A stretch of 64,000 nt of DNA from Phocaeicola faecium (lineage in GTDB: Bacteria; Bacteroidota; Bacteroidia; Bacteroidales; Bacteroidaceae): contig NZ_JACSPQ010000001.1 in assembly GCF_014837055.1 (NCBI RefSeq), positions 733,035 through 797,034 on the forward strand, in the 5' to 3' direction. The notes under the pieces are model-generated. The model was not told the DNA's origin. It saw only the letters and a program-made list of their open reading frames with translations, and ran no database searches. Position 1 is the stretch's first letter, and each line of letters starts with the position of its first letter. Shown in pieces: positions 45,390 to 55,081 of this stretch. The position numbers and the translations under genes were made by a program.

Positions 45390-45442
45390 GTTTATAGCGA
45401 TTGGAACAGACGCGGGGCAATCCGTGCCCCACGTTCCGTGTG

Positions 45443-47944
45443 TTACTTCTCGGATACGATTTCCAGCTTGGCGGTTTTCAGTCCCTTCGAACTGGCTTCA
45501 AGCACAATCTCGCCGGCTTCTTCAGTGGAAGACACAATAGCGGTCATCATGCCCGAAAAGACTTTCATCTGCGGCTTCTGGAACGATTCGAGCGAAGCGG
45601 GATTGCCGTTTGCCCCGGCGCGGTAGTAACCTTTGCCTTTCACCTTAAACTTGATTTCGTTGTCGGCAAGCGGACAGAGGTTTCCGTCTTTATCCACCAC
45701 GCTGACGGTTACGAACGAGAGGTCTTTGCCGTCGGCTGCTATCTTCGTGCGGTCGGCTTCCAACTTGATGGCGTAGGGCTTGCCTGCCGTGTGGATTTCT
45801 TTCTCTGCCACAGCCTTGCCGTTAGCATCGTATGCCACCACTTTCACCGTTCCCGGTTCGTACTTGGTGTCCATCCACATCAGGCGGTAGCGCTGCTGAC
45901 GCTTGAAGGTAGTAGAACCTACCGAGTCGCACTTGCTGTTGTCGATGGTCACGGTGAGGTCTTTCGTGCGTTTGCCCTGACTCTTTCCGTTGATGAACAG
46001 CTCGGCAGAAGGATAGTTGGTGTAGACGAATACCGGAGTCACCTCGCCTTCGCGTCCCTCCCAGTTCCAGTGCGGAAGGATGTGGAGCGTTTCCACGTCT
46101 TTGTTCCAGTGGCTGCGATACAGGTAGTAACGGTCTTTGGGGATACCTGCCAAGTCGATGATACCGAACAATGACGAGTGGCTGGGCCAGTCGGAGTAAT
46201 ACGGAGTAGGCTCGCCCAGATAGTCGAATCCCGTCCATACGAACTCGCCGATGCTCCACGGGTAATCTTCGTGCCAGATGAAGTTATCTTCCGGAAGGTC
46301 AGACCATCCGCAGTGTTCCACGTCGTACGAGGAAGCCTGATGGTCATCGTACTTCTGCATGGCGCGACGAACCACAGGGAACTTATATACGCCGCGCGAG
46401 CTGATGGTAGAAGCGGTTTCGCTACCTAATGAAATCTGTTGGGGGAGCTTCTTGTAATTCTCGGCATACTTGAACGGGCGGTAGTTGAATCCCGGCACGT
46501 CCATCACGGCAGCCATGTTGTTGTTTACCACTGCGTCGGGCGCATCCATCCCCTGCGTTACGGGGCGTGTGGGGTCTTCGCGGTGACAGATGTCTTGGAG
46601 GAAGCGCGTCAGCTTCGGACCCGTCGCACCGTTCCATTGGTCGGGCACCTCGTTGCCGATACACCACATCACGATGCTGGGGTTGTTGCGGAAGTGGCGA
46701 AGCAAGTTCACCAAGTCTTTCTCCGCCCACTCGTCGAACAGCTTGTTGTAGCCGTTGGGCACTTTCGGGGTTTTCCACCCGTCGAACGATTCTGCCATCA
46801 GCATCATACCCATCTCGTCGCAAGCCTCAACCAGCTCCGGCGCAGGCATGTTGTGCGAGGTGCGGATGGCGTTACATCCCATGTCTTTCAGGATACGGAT
46901 CTGGCGGCGGATGCCTGCTACGTTGGCAATACCTCCCAACGGGCCCAAGTCGTGGTGGTTACAAACGCCTTTGAACACGGTACGTTCGCCATTCAGGAAG
47001 AAACCCTTGTCGGGGATAATCTCGATGGAACGGATTCCGAAGCGGGTGGTATATTCGTCTTTCAGCTCGCTGCCTTCGTAGATACGCGATTCGGCGGTAT
47101 AAAGCGCGGGAGTTTCGGGAGTCCACAGCGCGGGGCGGTCTACCACGAAGTCTTGCACAAACTTGCCGTCATCATACTTCGAGCCGCGGTTTTCAGCCGT
47201 AGCCACCACCTTTCCCGATGCGTCTTTCAGTTCGGTAACGATGCGGTAGTCGGCCAACTGTTTGCCCTCCGGCATCCGCAGTCCGGTCAGCAGATGTACT
47301 TTGGCATACTCTTTCTTCACCACGGGCGTAGTGAGCTGAGTGCCCCACGTAGGAACGTAAGCATCTTCATTGATTACGAGGTGTACGTTCCGATACAGTC
47401 CGGCACCGGGATACCAGCGTGAAGATTCGTGTTCGTTCTCTAACCGCACGGCGAGGGTATTCGTTTCGCCCGGTTTCAGGTACGGAGTGATGTCGAAGTA
47501 GAATGAGTTATAACCGTAAGGCCAGTAGCCCACTTCGTGTCCGTTCAGCCATACGCGGGCGTGGCTCATGGCTCCGTCGAACACCAGCGTGGCGGTTTTT
47601 CCGGCGCGGAACTCAGGGGCATCGAAATCGAGGCGATACCATCCCGTGCCCACGAAAGGCAGGCCGCCCGTACGTCCGGCGTGTTCCATCGCTTCCTTCT
47701 GTCCGTCTTGAGTGATGGCGAGGTTCTGCTTGTCATTGTCGATGCTGAACGGCCCGTAGATAGCCCAGTCGTGAGGAACGGTTACCGACTGCCATTTGGA
47801 ATCATCGCACTCGGTGGCAGAAAAAGTAGCATTGTCTTCACGTGTAAACTTCCATCCTTTTTCCAGCAAACGCTCGGTGCGCACTTGCGCCGCCACGCAT
47901 ACCGGCAGAACGAGAAGCATCATCAAAAGTAGTTTCTTCGTCAT
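45443..47944 (-). CDS. GH2 glycoside hydrolase, beta-galactosidase-like
   Basis: Exported 833-residue enzyme; signal peptide MTKKLLLMMLLVLPVCVAAQ. Domain order is the GH2 one: sugar-binding jelly roll (about 25-190, FVGTGWYRLDF, GAMSHARVWLNGHEVG), immunoglobulin-like domain, then TIM barrel with FLNGERTVFKGVCNHHD, acid/base Glu in MWCIGNEV and nucleophile Glu in LGSETAST. C-terminal beta domains include a DUF4982-like part. It may release galactose, glucuronate or a related beta-linked sugar in the periplasm. It stands alone, without SusCD or other hydrolases. Confidence 0.9.
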   Translation of the reverse strand: MTKKLLLMMLLVLPVCVAAQVRTERLLEKGWKFTREDNATFSATECDDSKWQSVTVPHDWAIYGPFSIDNDKQNLAITQDGQKEAMEHAGRTGGLPFVGTGWYRLDFDAPEFRAGKTATLVFDGAMSHARVWLNGHEVGYWPYGYNSFYFDITPYLKPGETNTLAVRLENEHESSRWYPGAGLYRNVHLVINEDAYVPTWGTQLTTPVVKKEYAKVHLLTGLRMPEGKQLADYRIVTELKDASGKVVATAENRGSKYDDGKFVQDFVVDRPALWTPETPALYTAESRIYEGSELKDEYTTRFGIRSIEIIPDKGFFLNGERTVFKGVCNHHDLGPLGGIANVAGIRRQIRILKDMGCNAIRTSHNMPAPELVEACDEMGMMLMAESFDGWKTPKVPNGYNKLFDEWAEKDLVNLLRHFRNNPSIVMWCIGNEVPDQWNGATGPKLTRFLQDICHREDPTRPVTQGMDAPDAVVNNNMAAVMDVPGFNYRPFKYAENYKKLPQQISLGSETASTISSRGVYKFPVVRRAMQKYDDHQASSYDVEHCGWSDLPEDNFIWHEDYPWSIGEFVWTGFDYLGEPTPYYSDWPSHSSLFGIIDLAGIPKDRYYLYRSHWNKDVETLHILPHWNWEGREGEVTPVFVYTNYPSAELFINGKSQGKRTKDLTVTIDNSKCDSVGSTTFKRQQRYRLMWMDTKYEPGTVKVVAYDANGKAVAEKEIHTAGKPYAIKLEADRTKIAADGKDLSFVTVSVVDKDGNLCPLADNEIKFKVKGKGYYRAGANGNPASLESFQKPQMKVFSGMMTAIVSSTEEAGEIVLEASSKGLKTAKLEIVSEK

Positions 47945-47992
47945 AAAGTAATGTATTTTTAAAATTATTGGTTATATAATCCATACATTCCA

Positions 47993-48000
47993 CAAAAATA
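47993..48000 (-). promoter_or_regulatory. GH2 gene -7 element
   Basis: TATTTTTG on the minus strand fits TAnnTTTG, 48 bases before the ATG; a TTTG lies 23 bases upstream, slightly far. Confidence 0.4.
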
Positions 48001-48064
48001 AAAATAATTATCCGCATCCGAAGCAAACTCCTAATAAATAAGTTGATGTTATACAGCAGGTGTT

Positions 48065-48097
48065 AAAAAAAAACGGGGCGTTACGTGCGCCCCGTTT
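48065..48097 (-). terminator. fbp terminator
   Basis: On the minus strand AAACGGGGCG pairs with CGCCCCGTTT and is followed by nine T (48073-48065). A ten-bp perfect GC-rich stem. Confidence 0.88.
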
Positions 48098-48101
48098 CCC
48101 G

Positions 48102-50099
48102 TCAGAATGACTTTTCCTTTATCAGCCCCATGCGGTAGGCTGCCAAGAGTTTTTTCAGGTCTTCTATCTGAATCATCAGCTCGCGGCCCTTGTCGGTGTC
48201 TTTCACCATCATGCGCTTGCTGCTCATTTCCACGATTTGGGTGGTCGACTTGATGTCCTGCCCCTCCTCGATGGCTTTTTGCGTGGAGGTGAACGGCTCG
48301 TGTTGAACCAACTGGAATCCGCGCGAGTGATATACCAATGTATATCCGGCGATGCCCGTTTCGGGCTGGTATGCTTTTGAGAATCCGCCGTCTATCACCA
48401 TCAGCTTGCCGTTTGCCTTGATGGGCTTCTCGCCTTTCACGGCTTTCACGGGCACGTGTCCGTTGATGATGTGGCGGTGTTCTCCTTCTACGCCGAACTC
48501 GTCCATAATCATGTCGCAGATGTCTTCGCGGTCGCGCAGGGAGTAATAATATCCTTTCACCTCTTTGTGGGTTTCCTTGTCGACGAGGAAGTAACGCTCA
48601 AAGGTTGCCATCTTGCTCTTGTCGAACGCAGGCGAATCGGGGCCGCACCACAAGTACCAGAGGTAATCGAGGGCAAAGGATTTTTCTTTGTTGTCGTTGT
48701 CGGCAAAGTAGGCGGTGCGGATAAGCTGCCCCACGCGCTCCAGCAGTGCCTTGCCCTTGTACTTCTTGCCCAAGATGTCGACTTCCTTCAGTGTCCCGTC
48801 GGCGTTGAGGGGCATGGAAGCATGGAACAGCAGGTTCGAGTTGCATACGTTGTACATGCAGCCGTAACGGAAGAGGCATTTCATGTGCTTGCGCAGCTTT
48901 TCGCTGTGGGTAAACGAATTATGCAGCTTGGCGACTATCTCGCGCTCCTCGTCGGTGAGGCGGTACGGGTCGGACGGGTCGACGGTGGGGAAATAACAGT
49001 CGCGCATTTCATACTCGCGCCCGTCTGCCACAAACACCTTGCGTCCGAAGTCGATGTGGTGGAGCAACAGGCGGTTTTCCATCTCGAACTCAGGGCGGCG
49101 GCGGATTATCTCTGCCTCCAACTTAAACTGTATCACGCTGATTGCCTTGTGCATCTGGGCTATCAGGCGGAGGGTCTTGTCGTTATACGGACTGGTGGTT
49201 TCGTCCATGCGCGGACCGAACAGCGTGCAGGGGTCGCTGGCGTAGGTATCCATCGCGAAGGTGGCAAGCGGCAGGAGGTTGATTCCGTAGCCGTCTTCCA
49301 ATGCCGAGAGGTTGCCGTAGCGCATCGCCAAGCGCAGCACGTTCGCCATGCTGCACACGTTTCCGGCGGCAGCCCCCATCCAGAGGATGTCGTGGTTTCC
49401 CCACTGGATGTCGAAGTTATGATAGTTGCAAAGCGTGTCCATGATGACGTGAGGGCCGGGTCCGCGGTCGAAGATGTCGCCCAAGATGTGCAGCGAGTCT
49501 ATCGTAAGCCGCTGGATGAGGTTACACAGCGCCACGATGAAATCGTCGGCACGGTTCGTATCGATTATCGTACTGATAATTACGTTGATATACGCCTGCT
49601 TGTTCGGCTCCATGCTGCTTTCGTGAAGCAACTCCTGAATGATGTACGAGAACTCTTCGGGCAACGCCTTGCGCACCTTCGAGCGGGTGTATTTCGACGA
49701 TACGTTCTGACACACCTTCACCAGTTGGTTCAGCGTAATCACGTACCAGTCTTCCAGATACTCTTCCGAGTCTTTCACCAGCTGCAACTTCTGTTCCGGA
49801 TAGTAAATCAGCGTACAGAGTTCTTTCTTTTCGGTTTCGCGCAGGGTATTTTCAAAAATCTCGTTCACCTTCCGTTTGATGGCTCCCGAAGCAGTGCGCA
49901 GCACGTGTTGGAAAGCCTCGTACTCTCCGTGCAGGTCGGCAAGGAAATGCTCCGTACCCTTCGGCAGGTTGAGTATGGCTTCCAGATTGATGATTTCCGT
50001 ACTTGCGGTGGCAATGGTAGGAAAACTATGTGACAGCAACTCCAGATAGCGGCAGTCGCGCTGAATCATTTCGTCAGTAATCTGTTTATATGTTTTCAT
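48102..50099 (-). CDS. fbp: fructose-1,6-bisphosphatase class III
   Basis: Gluconeogenic phosphatase of 665 residues, the large Firmicutes/Bacteroidota-type FBPase. Metallophosphatase motifs are HFLADLHGEYEAF, LGDIFDRGPGPH, WGNHDILWMG and INGHVPVKAVKGEKPI. Length agrees with Bacillus Fbp. It starts 13 bases downstream of the YidE-like transporter gene, so the two are co-transcribed, and ends at a strong terminator. Confidence 0.95.
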   Translation of the reverse strand: MKTYKQITDEMIQRDCRYLELLSHSFPTIATASTEIINLEAILNLPKGTEHFLADLHGEYEAFQHVLRTASGAIKRKVNEIFENTLRETEKKELCTLIYYPEQKLQLVKDSEEYLEDWYVITLNQLVKVCQNVSSKYTRSKVRKALPEEFSYIIQELLHESSMEPNKQAYINVIISTIIDTNRADDFIVALCNLIQRLTIDSLHILGDIFDRGPGPHVIMDTLCNYHNFDIQWGNHDILWMGAAAGNVCSMANVLRLAMRYGNLSALEDGYGINLLPLATFAMDTYASDPCTLFGPRMDETTSPYNDKTLRLIAQMHKAISVIQFKLEAEIIRRRPEFEMENRLLLHHIDFGRKVFVADGREYEMRDCYFPTVDPSDPYRLTDEEREIVAKLHNSFTHSEKLRKHMKCLFRYGCMYNVCNSNLLFHASMPLNADGTLKEVDILGKKYKGKALLERVGQLIRTAYFADNDNKEKSFALDYLWYLWCGPDSPAFDKSKMATFERYFLVDKETHKEVKGYYYSLRDREDICDMIMDEFGVEGEHRHIINGHVPVKAVKGEKPIKANGKLMVIDGGFSKAYQPETGIAGYTLVYHSRGFQLVQHEPFTSTQKAIEEGQDIKSTTQIVEMSSKRMMVKDTDKGRELMIQIEDLKKLLAAYRMGLIKEKSF

Positions 50100-50112
50100 A
50101 GCGGTATGAGTA

Positions 50113-51774
50113 TTATAAGAATATCATCAGTATCAGTTGGGCGATGATTACGCGGGTAAACATTCCCAACGGATAAACCGTGGCGTAGCTCACCGAGGGG
50201 TTATCGTTGGGGATGATGTCGTTGGCATAGTTCAGCGCCATAGGGTTTGCCATGCTTCCGCAGAGCATCCCGCAGGTGTTTCCGAAGTCGAGGCGGCAGC
50301 AGCGCATCGCCACTAACGCCATGATTACCACGGGCACGAAGGTGATGGCAAAGCCCAGCCCCACCCACAGCGCACCTTCGGGGCGGAGTACGGTTTCGAA
50401 GAAATGGGCGCCTGCCTCGATGCCCAGACACGCCAAGTAGAGCGACAGCCCGATGCCGCGCAGCATGAGGCTTGCGCTGCGGGTGGTGTAAGTCACCATG
50501 TGGAGGCGCGGACCGTATGCCCCGATAAGGATTCCCATCACGATGGGGCCTCCGGCGAGTCCTAACTTCACGGGCGAGCTGATGCCGGGGATGGAGATGG
50601 GGATAGAACCGATTACCAGTCCCAGCACGATGCCGATGAAGATACACGCCAAGTTAGGGTCGCGCAGGGTTTTCACGGTGTTTCCCAGCACTTTTTCTAC
50701 GTTCTGTATCGCCGCAGCCTCGCCCACCACCGTCAGGCGGTCGCCAAGCTGGAGCACCAGTCCCGGCGTGGCAAGCAGTTTCACCCCGCTTCGCAGCACG
50801 CGGCTGATGTTGATGCCGTAAGTATTTCGCAGGCGGAGCGAGCCTAATTTCTTTCCGTTGATTTCAGGACGCGACACGATGATGTGTTTCGAAATCAGCT
50901 TGCTGTCGATGGCATCCCAGTCGATGTCCTCCTTGTTCCAGTCGCGCTTCTCCTGCTCGCCGAAGAGGATGGTCAGCGCGGGAGCGTCTTTCTCGGTGGT
51001 GATGACCAGCAGGCGGTCGTTCTCCTTCAGTATCTTGTCGTACGTGGGGATGCTTACCGAGCCTTCGCGCCAGATGCGCGAGATGACGAACTTGGGGTAT
51101 CCGGCATGGGCGATGTCTTGTATGCTTTTATTGAAGATGGCAGGATTATGCACCTGAAAGGCGGCTATATACGTATGGTTGGGGTCTTCGGGCTCGTGGT
51201 TCTCCATGTCGGACGGGCGGACAAAGAGTTTCTTCATCACGATGATGGCAAGGATGACCCCCACCACGCCCAGCGGATACGTAACGGCACAGCTCAGCGC
51301 CGCCCCGTTGGTAGGTTCGCCAAACTGTTTCAGCGTCTGCTGCGCCGCTCCTAATGCAGGAGTGTTGGTAGTGGCTCCGCAGAGGATTCCCACCATGTCG
51401 GGCATCGACACACCGCTTACAAACGACAGCACCACCGCCATCAGCGTACCTATCAGGATAACGCCCAGCCCCAGCATGTTCAGCGTGAAGCCTCCCCGGT
51501 GGAAGGAGCTGAAGAATCCCGGACCTACCTGAAGCCCCAGCGCGTAGACGAAGAGCACCAGTCCGAAGCTCTCGGCGTAGGCAAGCATCTGAGGGTCGAC
51601 CGTAAAGCCGAGGTGTCCTGCAAAAATACCTGTGAAAAATACGAAAGTAACCCCCAGCGACACGCCGAACACGTGAACCTTTCCCAATCCTAACCCGATG
51701 GAGATAATGAGGGACATGATGATGACCGCCTGCAAAGCGGATTGCTCGAAAAACAAATTATATAGCCATTCCAT
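50113..51774 (-). CDS. YidE/YbjL/AspT-type transporter
   Basis: Inner-membrane protein of 553 residues made of two homologous membrane halves, each with five or six spans, split by two TrkA-C (RCK_C) domains at about 205-375. Repeated motifs: GATTNTPALGAAQQTL in the first half, CGSMANPMALNYAND in the second. AspT of Tetragenococcus exchanges aspartate and alanine; this member's substrate is unknown. A TATCTTTG element ends only four bases before the ATG, so the mRNA may be leaderless. Confidence 0.88.
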   Translation of the reverse strand: MEWLYNLFFEQSALQAVIIMSLIISIGLGLGKVHVFGVSLGVTFVFFTGIFAGHLGFTVDPQMLAYAESFGLVLFVYALGLQVGPGFFSSFHRGGFTLNMLGLGVILIGTLMAVVLSFVSGVSMPDMVGILCGATTNTPALGAAQQTLKQFGEPTNGAALSCAVTYPLGVVGVILAIIVMKKLFVRPSDMENHEPEDPNHTYIAAFQVHNPAIFNKSIQDIAHAGYPKFVISRIWREGSVSIPTYDKILKENDRLLVITTEKDAPALTILFGEQEKRDWNKEDIDWDAIDSKLISKHIIVSRPEINGKKLGSLRLRNTYGINISRVLRSGVKLLATPGLVLQLGDRLTVVGEAAAIQNVEKVLGNTVKTLRDPNLACIFIGIVLGLVIGSIPISIPGISSPVKLGLAGGPIVMGILIGAYGPRLHMVTYTTRSASLMLRGIGLSLYLACLGIEAGAHFFETVLRPEGALWVGLGFAITFVPVVIMALVAMRCCRLDFGNTCGMLCGSMANPMALNYANDIIPNDNPSVSYATVYPLGMFTRVIIAQLILMIFL

Positions 51775-51778
51775 GCTG

Positions 51779-51786
51779 CAAAGATA
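51779..51786 (-). promoter_or_regulatory. -7 element directly before YidE-type gene
   Basis: TATCTTTG on the minus strand ends four bases before the ATG at 51774; transcription would begin at or very near the start codon. Confidence 0.45.
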
Positions 51787-51883
51787 TACACTTTTATTCG
51801 GTTACGAGGCAGTGAGCCCGTTTTAATTTTCCTCACCTGCACTGAAGCACACGAAGAAACCCTCCGCCGTGATGCTCCGGAGA

Positions 51884-51980
51884 AACGCTTCCGTTAGCGC
51901 GGTTCACCCTATATGGCAGCGTTTACCGGTTCTATCCATAGCGTCGAGGGGCTTATGCCGTAGCGTTTTTTTCAGGCTCT
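51884..51980. repeat. intergenic repeat related to 300-413
   Basis: Contains AACGCTTCCG (51884-51893), CAGCGTTT, CCGGTT and GTAGCGTTTTTTTCAGGCTCTT (51960 on). AACGCTTCCG, GTAGCGTTTTTTT and AAGAGCCTG also occur at 302-413. The outer arms AAACGCT and AGCGTTT can pair. It follows the stop of the DUF6965-like gene and may end that minus-strand transcript. Confidence 0.5.
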
Positions 51981-52231
51981 TACAGGGATGCTTCGCCCTC
52001 TAATTTCTTTTTGATGCGCAACAACAACCACAGGCTGCCTTCCATGCGCGGATTGCCGGCATAGAGGTATGACTGTTCGAAAAGGCGCGAAACGGTGTCG
52101 GGCAAGTCGGGGATGTAAGTGGCACTGTCTAACTGCATACTGGCGGGCAACTGCTGTTGCTCGAACCACTCTTCTACTACTTTTATTTTCCGGTAATCTT
52201 CCGGGTTGTCACTTTTCTTTCTGATTAGCAT
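51980..52231 (-). CDS. small protein, DUF6965-like
   Basis: Protein of 83 residues with no signal or membrane segment. The core VVEEWFEQQQLPASMQLDSATYIPDLPDTVSRLF resembles DUF6965 proteins of Bacteroidota, whose role is unknown. It begins 18 bases after the BamA-like gene and likely shares its transcript. Confidence 0.65.
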   Translation of the reverse strand: MLIRKKSDNPEDYRKIKVVEEWFEQQQLPASMQLDSATYIPDLPDTVSRLFEQSYLYAGNPRMEGSLWLLLRIKKKLEGEASL

Positions 52232-52249
52232 ATTACTGTTATAATGTTT

Positions 52250-54562
52250 TTAAAACGGATAACCTACCGCAAAGTGGAACGCAAAGTCGCGTCCGAAGTC
52301 GGGCGAAATAATCGGATAACGGTCGCGCCCTTCGTACATGGGGTTGATAGCCTTCATACCGCCGTCGAAGCGGATAATCAGGAAATCCAAGTCGAAACGG
52401 ATGCCCAGACCGTATGCCACAGCCAACTGCTTGTAGAAGCGGTTAAACTTAAACAATCCTTCGGGCTGCATCTCGCGGTTACGGATGGTCCACACGTTTC
52501 CGGCATCGATAAATGCCGCCCCGTTCAGTTTCCAGAACAGATGCGTGCGGTACTCCAAGTTCAAATCCAGCTTGATGTCGCCCGTATGGTTCACGTAGTC
52601 CAGACTGTTGGTGTCGCCGCGATAACCTCCCGGACCCAGCGAGCGGACGCTCCAGCCACGCACACTGTTCGCCCCGCCCGAAAAGTAGAGTTTTTCGAAA
52701 GGGAGGCTTTTCGAGTTTCCGTAAGGATACGCCACGCCCACGCCCACGTGGAACACGAGCGAGTTACGGTCGTCTATCATAAAGTTTTTTGCGAAATCGA
52801 AATCAGCCTTCACATACTGTGCAAAGTCGATGTTTGCCATCTGAAACGCCTCGCCGTTTTTCGGACGCCCGTTTACTATCTTCGAGAAAGCATAAAGCAG
52901 GTTGCCCGACTCTTCGATGTTGAAGCGGATGGAATAGGAATTGCGCTGGGCGGTTTTGCTCGATATGGCTCCGGAGCTGTTATACGTATAGGTATAGCCC
53001 ATGCGCACGATGAACAAGTCTTCGTAGCTGTAACGCAGCAGGGGATTGCGTTCGTCCATCATGTCGAGGTAATCACGGAAGGTCTCGGAGCGGTAAGGCA
53101 TGTAAATGTAGTTCACATCGAGCAAGTCGAACCGGTGAACCGCCCGCCGCTTCGACCACCGGTAGCTCCATGCCGCCGACGCCACGGTGCGTTCAAACTC
53201 CGGACGAATCTGCCAGTTATACTTCACGCTCACCTCCGAAGTGGCACGGATGCGCCGCTTGAAGTCGGACGAGAGGAAAGGGAACATAAATTCGGGGAAA
53301 TTCAGGCTTCCCTCCACGGCGTACTCCATGTAGTTGCTGTTGGCATATCCCTCTAACCCGCTCACCGCCTCGTATGCGCCTCGCAGCTTCAGCGTCAGCG
53401 TTTCCGAGCCGCGAAACAGGTTGCGGTGGGTGTACGCCACCGATGCCGCCGCACCGAGGTCGCCAGCCGAGTTCGTCCCTTCGATTTCGAACGACACCGA
53501 CTTGTTCTTTCGTTTCGAGAGGGTTACGTACGCATCGAGATACGCCGAGTCGCCCTCCAGCTCCTCGCGGAAGCGGATGTTGGAATACTTCAGGATACCC
53601 AGCCGGCTCAAGTCTGAATACGTGTTCTGCACGTCGCTGCTCTGATACAAGCGTCCTGTTTTCAGTCGGTTATAATCGGTTATCACTTTGGGGCGCAAGA
53701 AAGGCTTGCCGTGGAAGTACAGCATTGCCCCCTGCGAGCGGATGGAATCCATGCCGCGAATGGCATCGGCGGAAAGCTCGGCAAAGTCCACGTCGAGCAG
53801 GAAGTTTACATTTCTCACCGTGTACTGGCGGTGCGGTTCCGGGTCGTCCGACTTCTTGCGGCGGAACGGAAGCAGCTGCACCGTCAGCCCCACCTTGCGC
53901 GAGTGTGCCGTGGTGTCTGCCTGATAAGTGATAAAGTCTTTGTTGAAGCGGTAATATCCCCGGTTCTGCAGATACTGGGTGATGCGCTGGCGTTCCTCGT
54001 CGAGCACATTCACATCGAGGCGCATACCGGGGTGCAGACGGGTGAGCGCCGAGTCGCGGGCAAGGTAACTCCCCACGGTAGAGTCGGCAATGTCATAAGT
54101 AATATGGTCGATCACGTAAGGCTCTCCGGTATGGATGCTGTAACGCACTTTCATTTTTTTCTTACCCTTATGCTGCTCGTTCAGGCGGACGTAAGCCCCC
54201 ATGTAGCCCATGTTCTGCACGGCAAGTTCTATCTGCCGGCGCGACTCCTCGGCAGCCTCAGGGTCGTAGATGCGGGGTGCGTCGCCTATCTTCCACAGAA
54301 AGCGGTTTATCCACTTCGACGAATCCCGCCCCGACGCGCTGTATATGTACATCGGCAGCTTCACCAAGCTGAACCACTTGGCGTTAGGCGTCTGGCGGAT
54401 ATACGTATTCATCTGCGAAGGCTTCACCTCTTTGTTGTCCGACTCAATCTTCACGTCGTCCAACAAATACTGACCCTCCGGGATAAATTTGCTTACCGAA
54501 CATCCTGCCAGTGTGAGGACTGCCGCCAGCAAATAAAGAATACGCAGCATCGCTTTTTCCAT
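52250..54562 (-). CDS. BamA/TamA-like outer-membrane lipoprotein
   Basis: Omp85-superfamily barrel of 770 residues. The signal peptide ends in lipobox LTLAGC (Cys21), unusual for BamA itself but common in Bacteroidota TamL-type proteins. POTRA-like modules occupy about 30-350; the C-terminal 16-strand barrel includes LYFSGGANSVRGWSVRSLGPGGYRG (the VRG motif of the L6 loop) and ends in ...FAVGYPF with the terminal Phe. It probably inserts proteins or lipids into the outer membrane. Start MEKAMLRILY at 54562, with MLRILY four codons later also possible. Confidence 0.88.
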   Translation of the reverse strand: MEKAMLRILYLLAAVLTLAGCSVSKFIPEGQYLLDDVKIESDNKEVKPSQMNTYIRQTPNAKWFSLVKLPMYIYSASGRDSSKWINRFLWKIGDAPRIYDPEAAEESRRQIELAVQNMGYMGAYVRLNEQHKGKKKMKVRYSIHTGEPYVIDHITYDIADSTVGSYLARDSALTRLHPGMRLDVNVLDEERQRITQYLQNRGYYRFNKDFITYQADTTAHSRKVGLTVQLLPFRRKKSDDPEPHRQYTVRNVNFLLDVDFAELSADAIRGMDSIRSQGAMLYFHGKPFLRPKVITDYNRLKTGRLYQSSDVQNTYSDLSRLGILKYSNIRFREELEGDSAYLDAYVTLSKRKNKSVSFEIEGTNSAGDLGAAASVAYTHRNLFRGSETLTLKLRGAYEAVSGLEGYANSNYMEYAVEGSLNFPEFMFPFLSSDFKRRIRATSEVSVKYNWQIRPEFERTVASAAWSYRWSKRRAVHRFDLLDVNYIYMPYRSETFRDYLDMMDERNPLLRYSYEDLFIVRMGYTYTYNSSGAISSKTAQRNSYSIRFNIEESGNLLYAFSKIVNGRPKNGEAFQMANIDFAQYVKADFDFAKNFMIDDRNSLVFHVGVGVAYPYGNSKSLPFEKLYFSGGANSVRGWSVRSLGPGGYRGDTNSLDYVNHTGDIKLDLNLEYRTHLFWKLNGAAFIDAGNVWTIRNREMQPEGLFKFNRFYKQLAVAYGLGIRFDLDFLIIRFDGGMKAINPMYEGRDRYPIISPDFGRDFAFHFAVGYPF

Positions 54563-54600
54563 ATCAGTTCGTAGAAGCACGGAAATGTGCAAAACAGTTG

Positions 54601-54608
54601 CAAATATA
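54601..54608 (-). promoter_or_regulatory. -7 element of BamA-like gene
   Basis: TATATTTG on the minus strand fits TAnnTTTG, 38 bases before the ATG. Confidence 0.5.
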
Positions 54609-55040
54609 CGGATTATCGTTGGAATAACAGAATAAATTTCGGGTTATTAACTTTCAACGATACTGATATTGCGGTAATGGGGAAAATTAGCGATTATTCC
54701 CATTAGGAGCAAATAAAAGAGCGGGATTTTCCTAATTCCGGCATTATTGATGCTGTGCATTCTTATGCCCTTGCGATTTGGATATCTCAGCTATTAAGTT
54801 TCGACTATTACATCAGAGTATAGTCCAATCAACCAAGATACCAACCAACAATTCGACAAACAAACCAACTTATCATTTTCTCTCGGATGTGGCAGATAAT
54901 ATGACCGCTGTTTGGTTGTTATTTCCATACTCAAATCTTATATTCAAGAAACAATTTGCTGAAATCTTTTCTTCCAAAGTCGGGAAATATATGCGTACAA
55001 AAAAGTAGTGTACTTCTACGACCAAATAAAGTCAATTCAT
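54609..55040. other. AT-rich left flank of the restriction-modification island
   Basis: No convincing gene. A 76-codon frame at 54778-55008 has no recognisable family, so I do not call it. The base composition falls here from the GC of the BamA-like gene to the AT-rich island, making this the likely left junction. I see no tRNA, integrase or obvious direct repeat. Confidence 0.5.
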
Positions 55041-55048
55041 TATATTTG
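55041..55048 (+). promoter_or_regulatory. -7 element of the restriction-modification operon
   Basis: TATATTTG fits TAnnTTTG. It precedes the broken XRE gene and hsdM. Confidence 0.5.
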
Positions 55049-55081
55049 CAGCAAATTCAATTTAATGATTAGCATAGAAGA

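Noticed and set aside
48456..50033. 525-codon plus-strand frame antisense to fbp
   Set aside because: It lies entirely opposite a well-supported class III FBPase, has no recognisable motif and reflects third-position GC bias.
54778..55008. 76-codon plus frame left of the restriction island
   Set aside because: No family, no promoter at a proper distance, and low-complexity Asn/Thr-rich start; probably chance.
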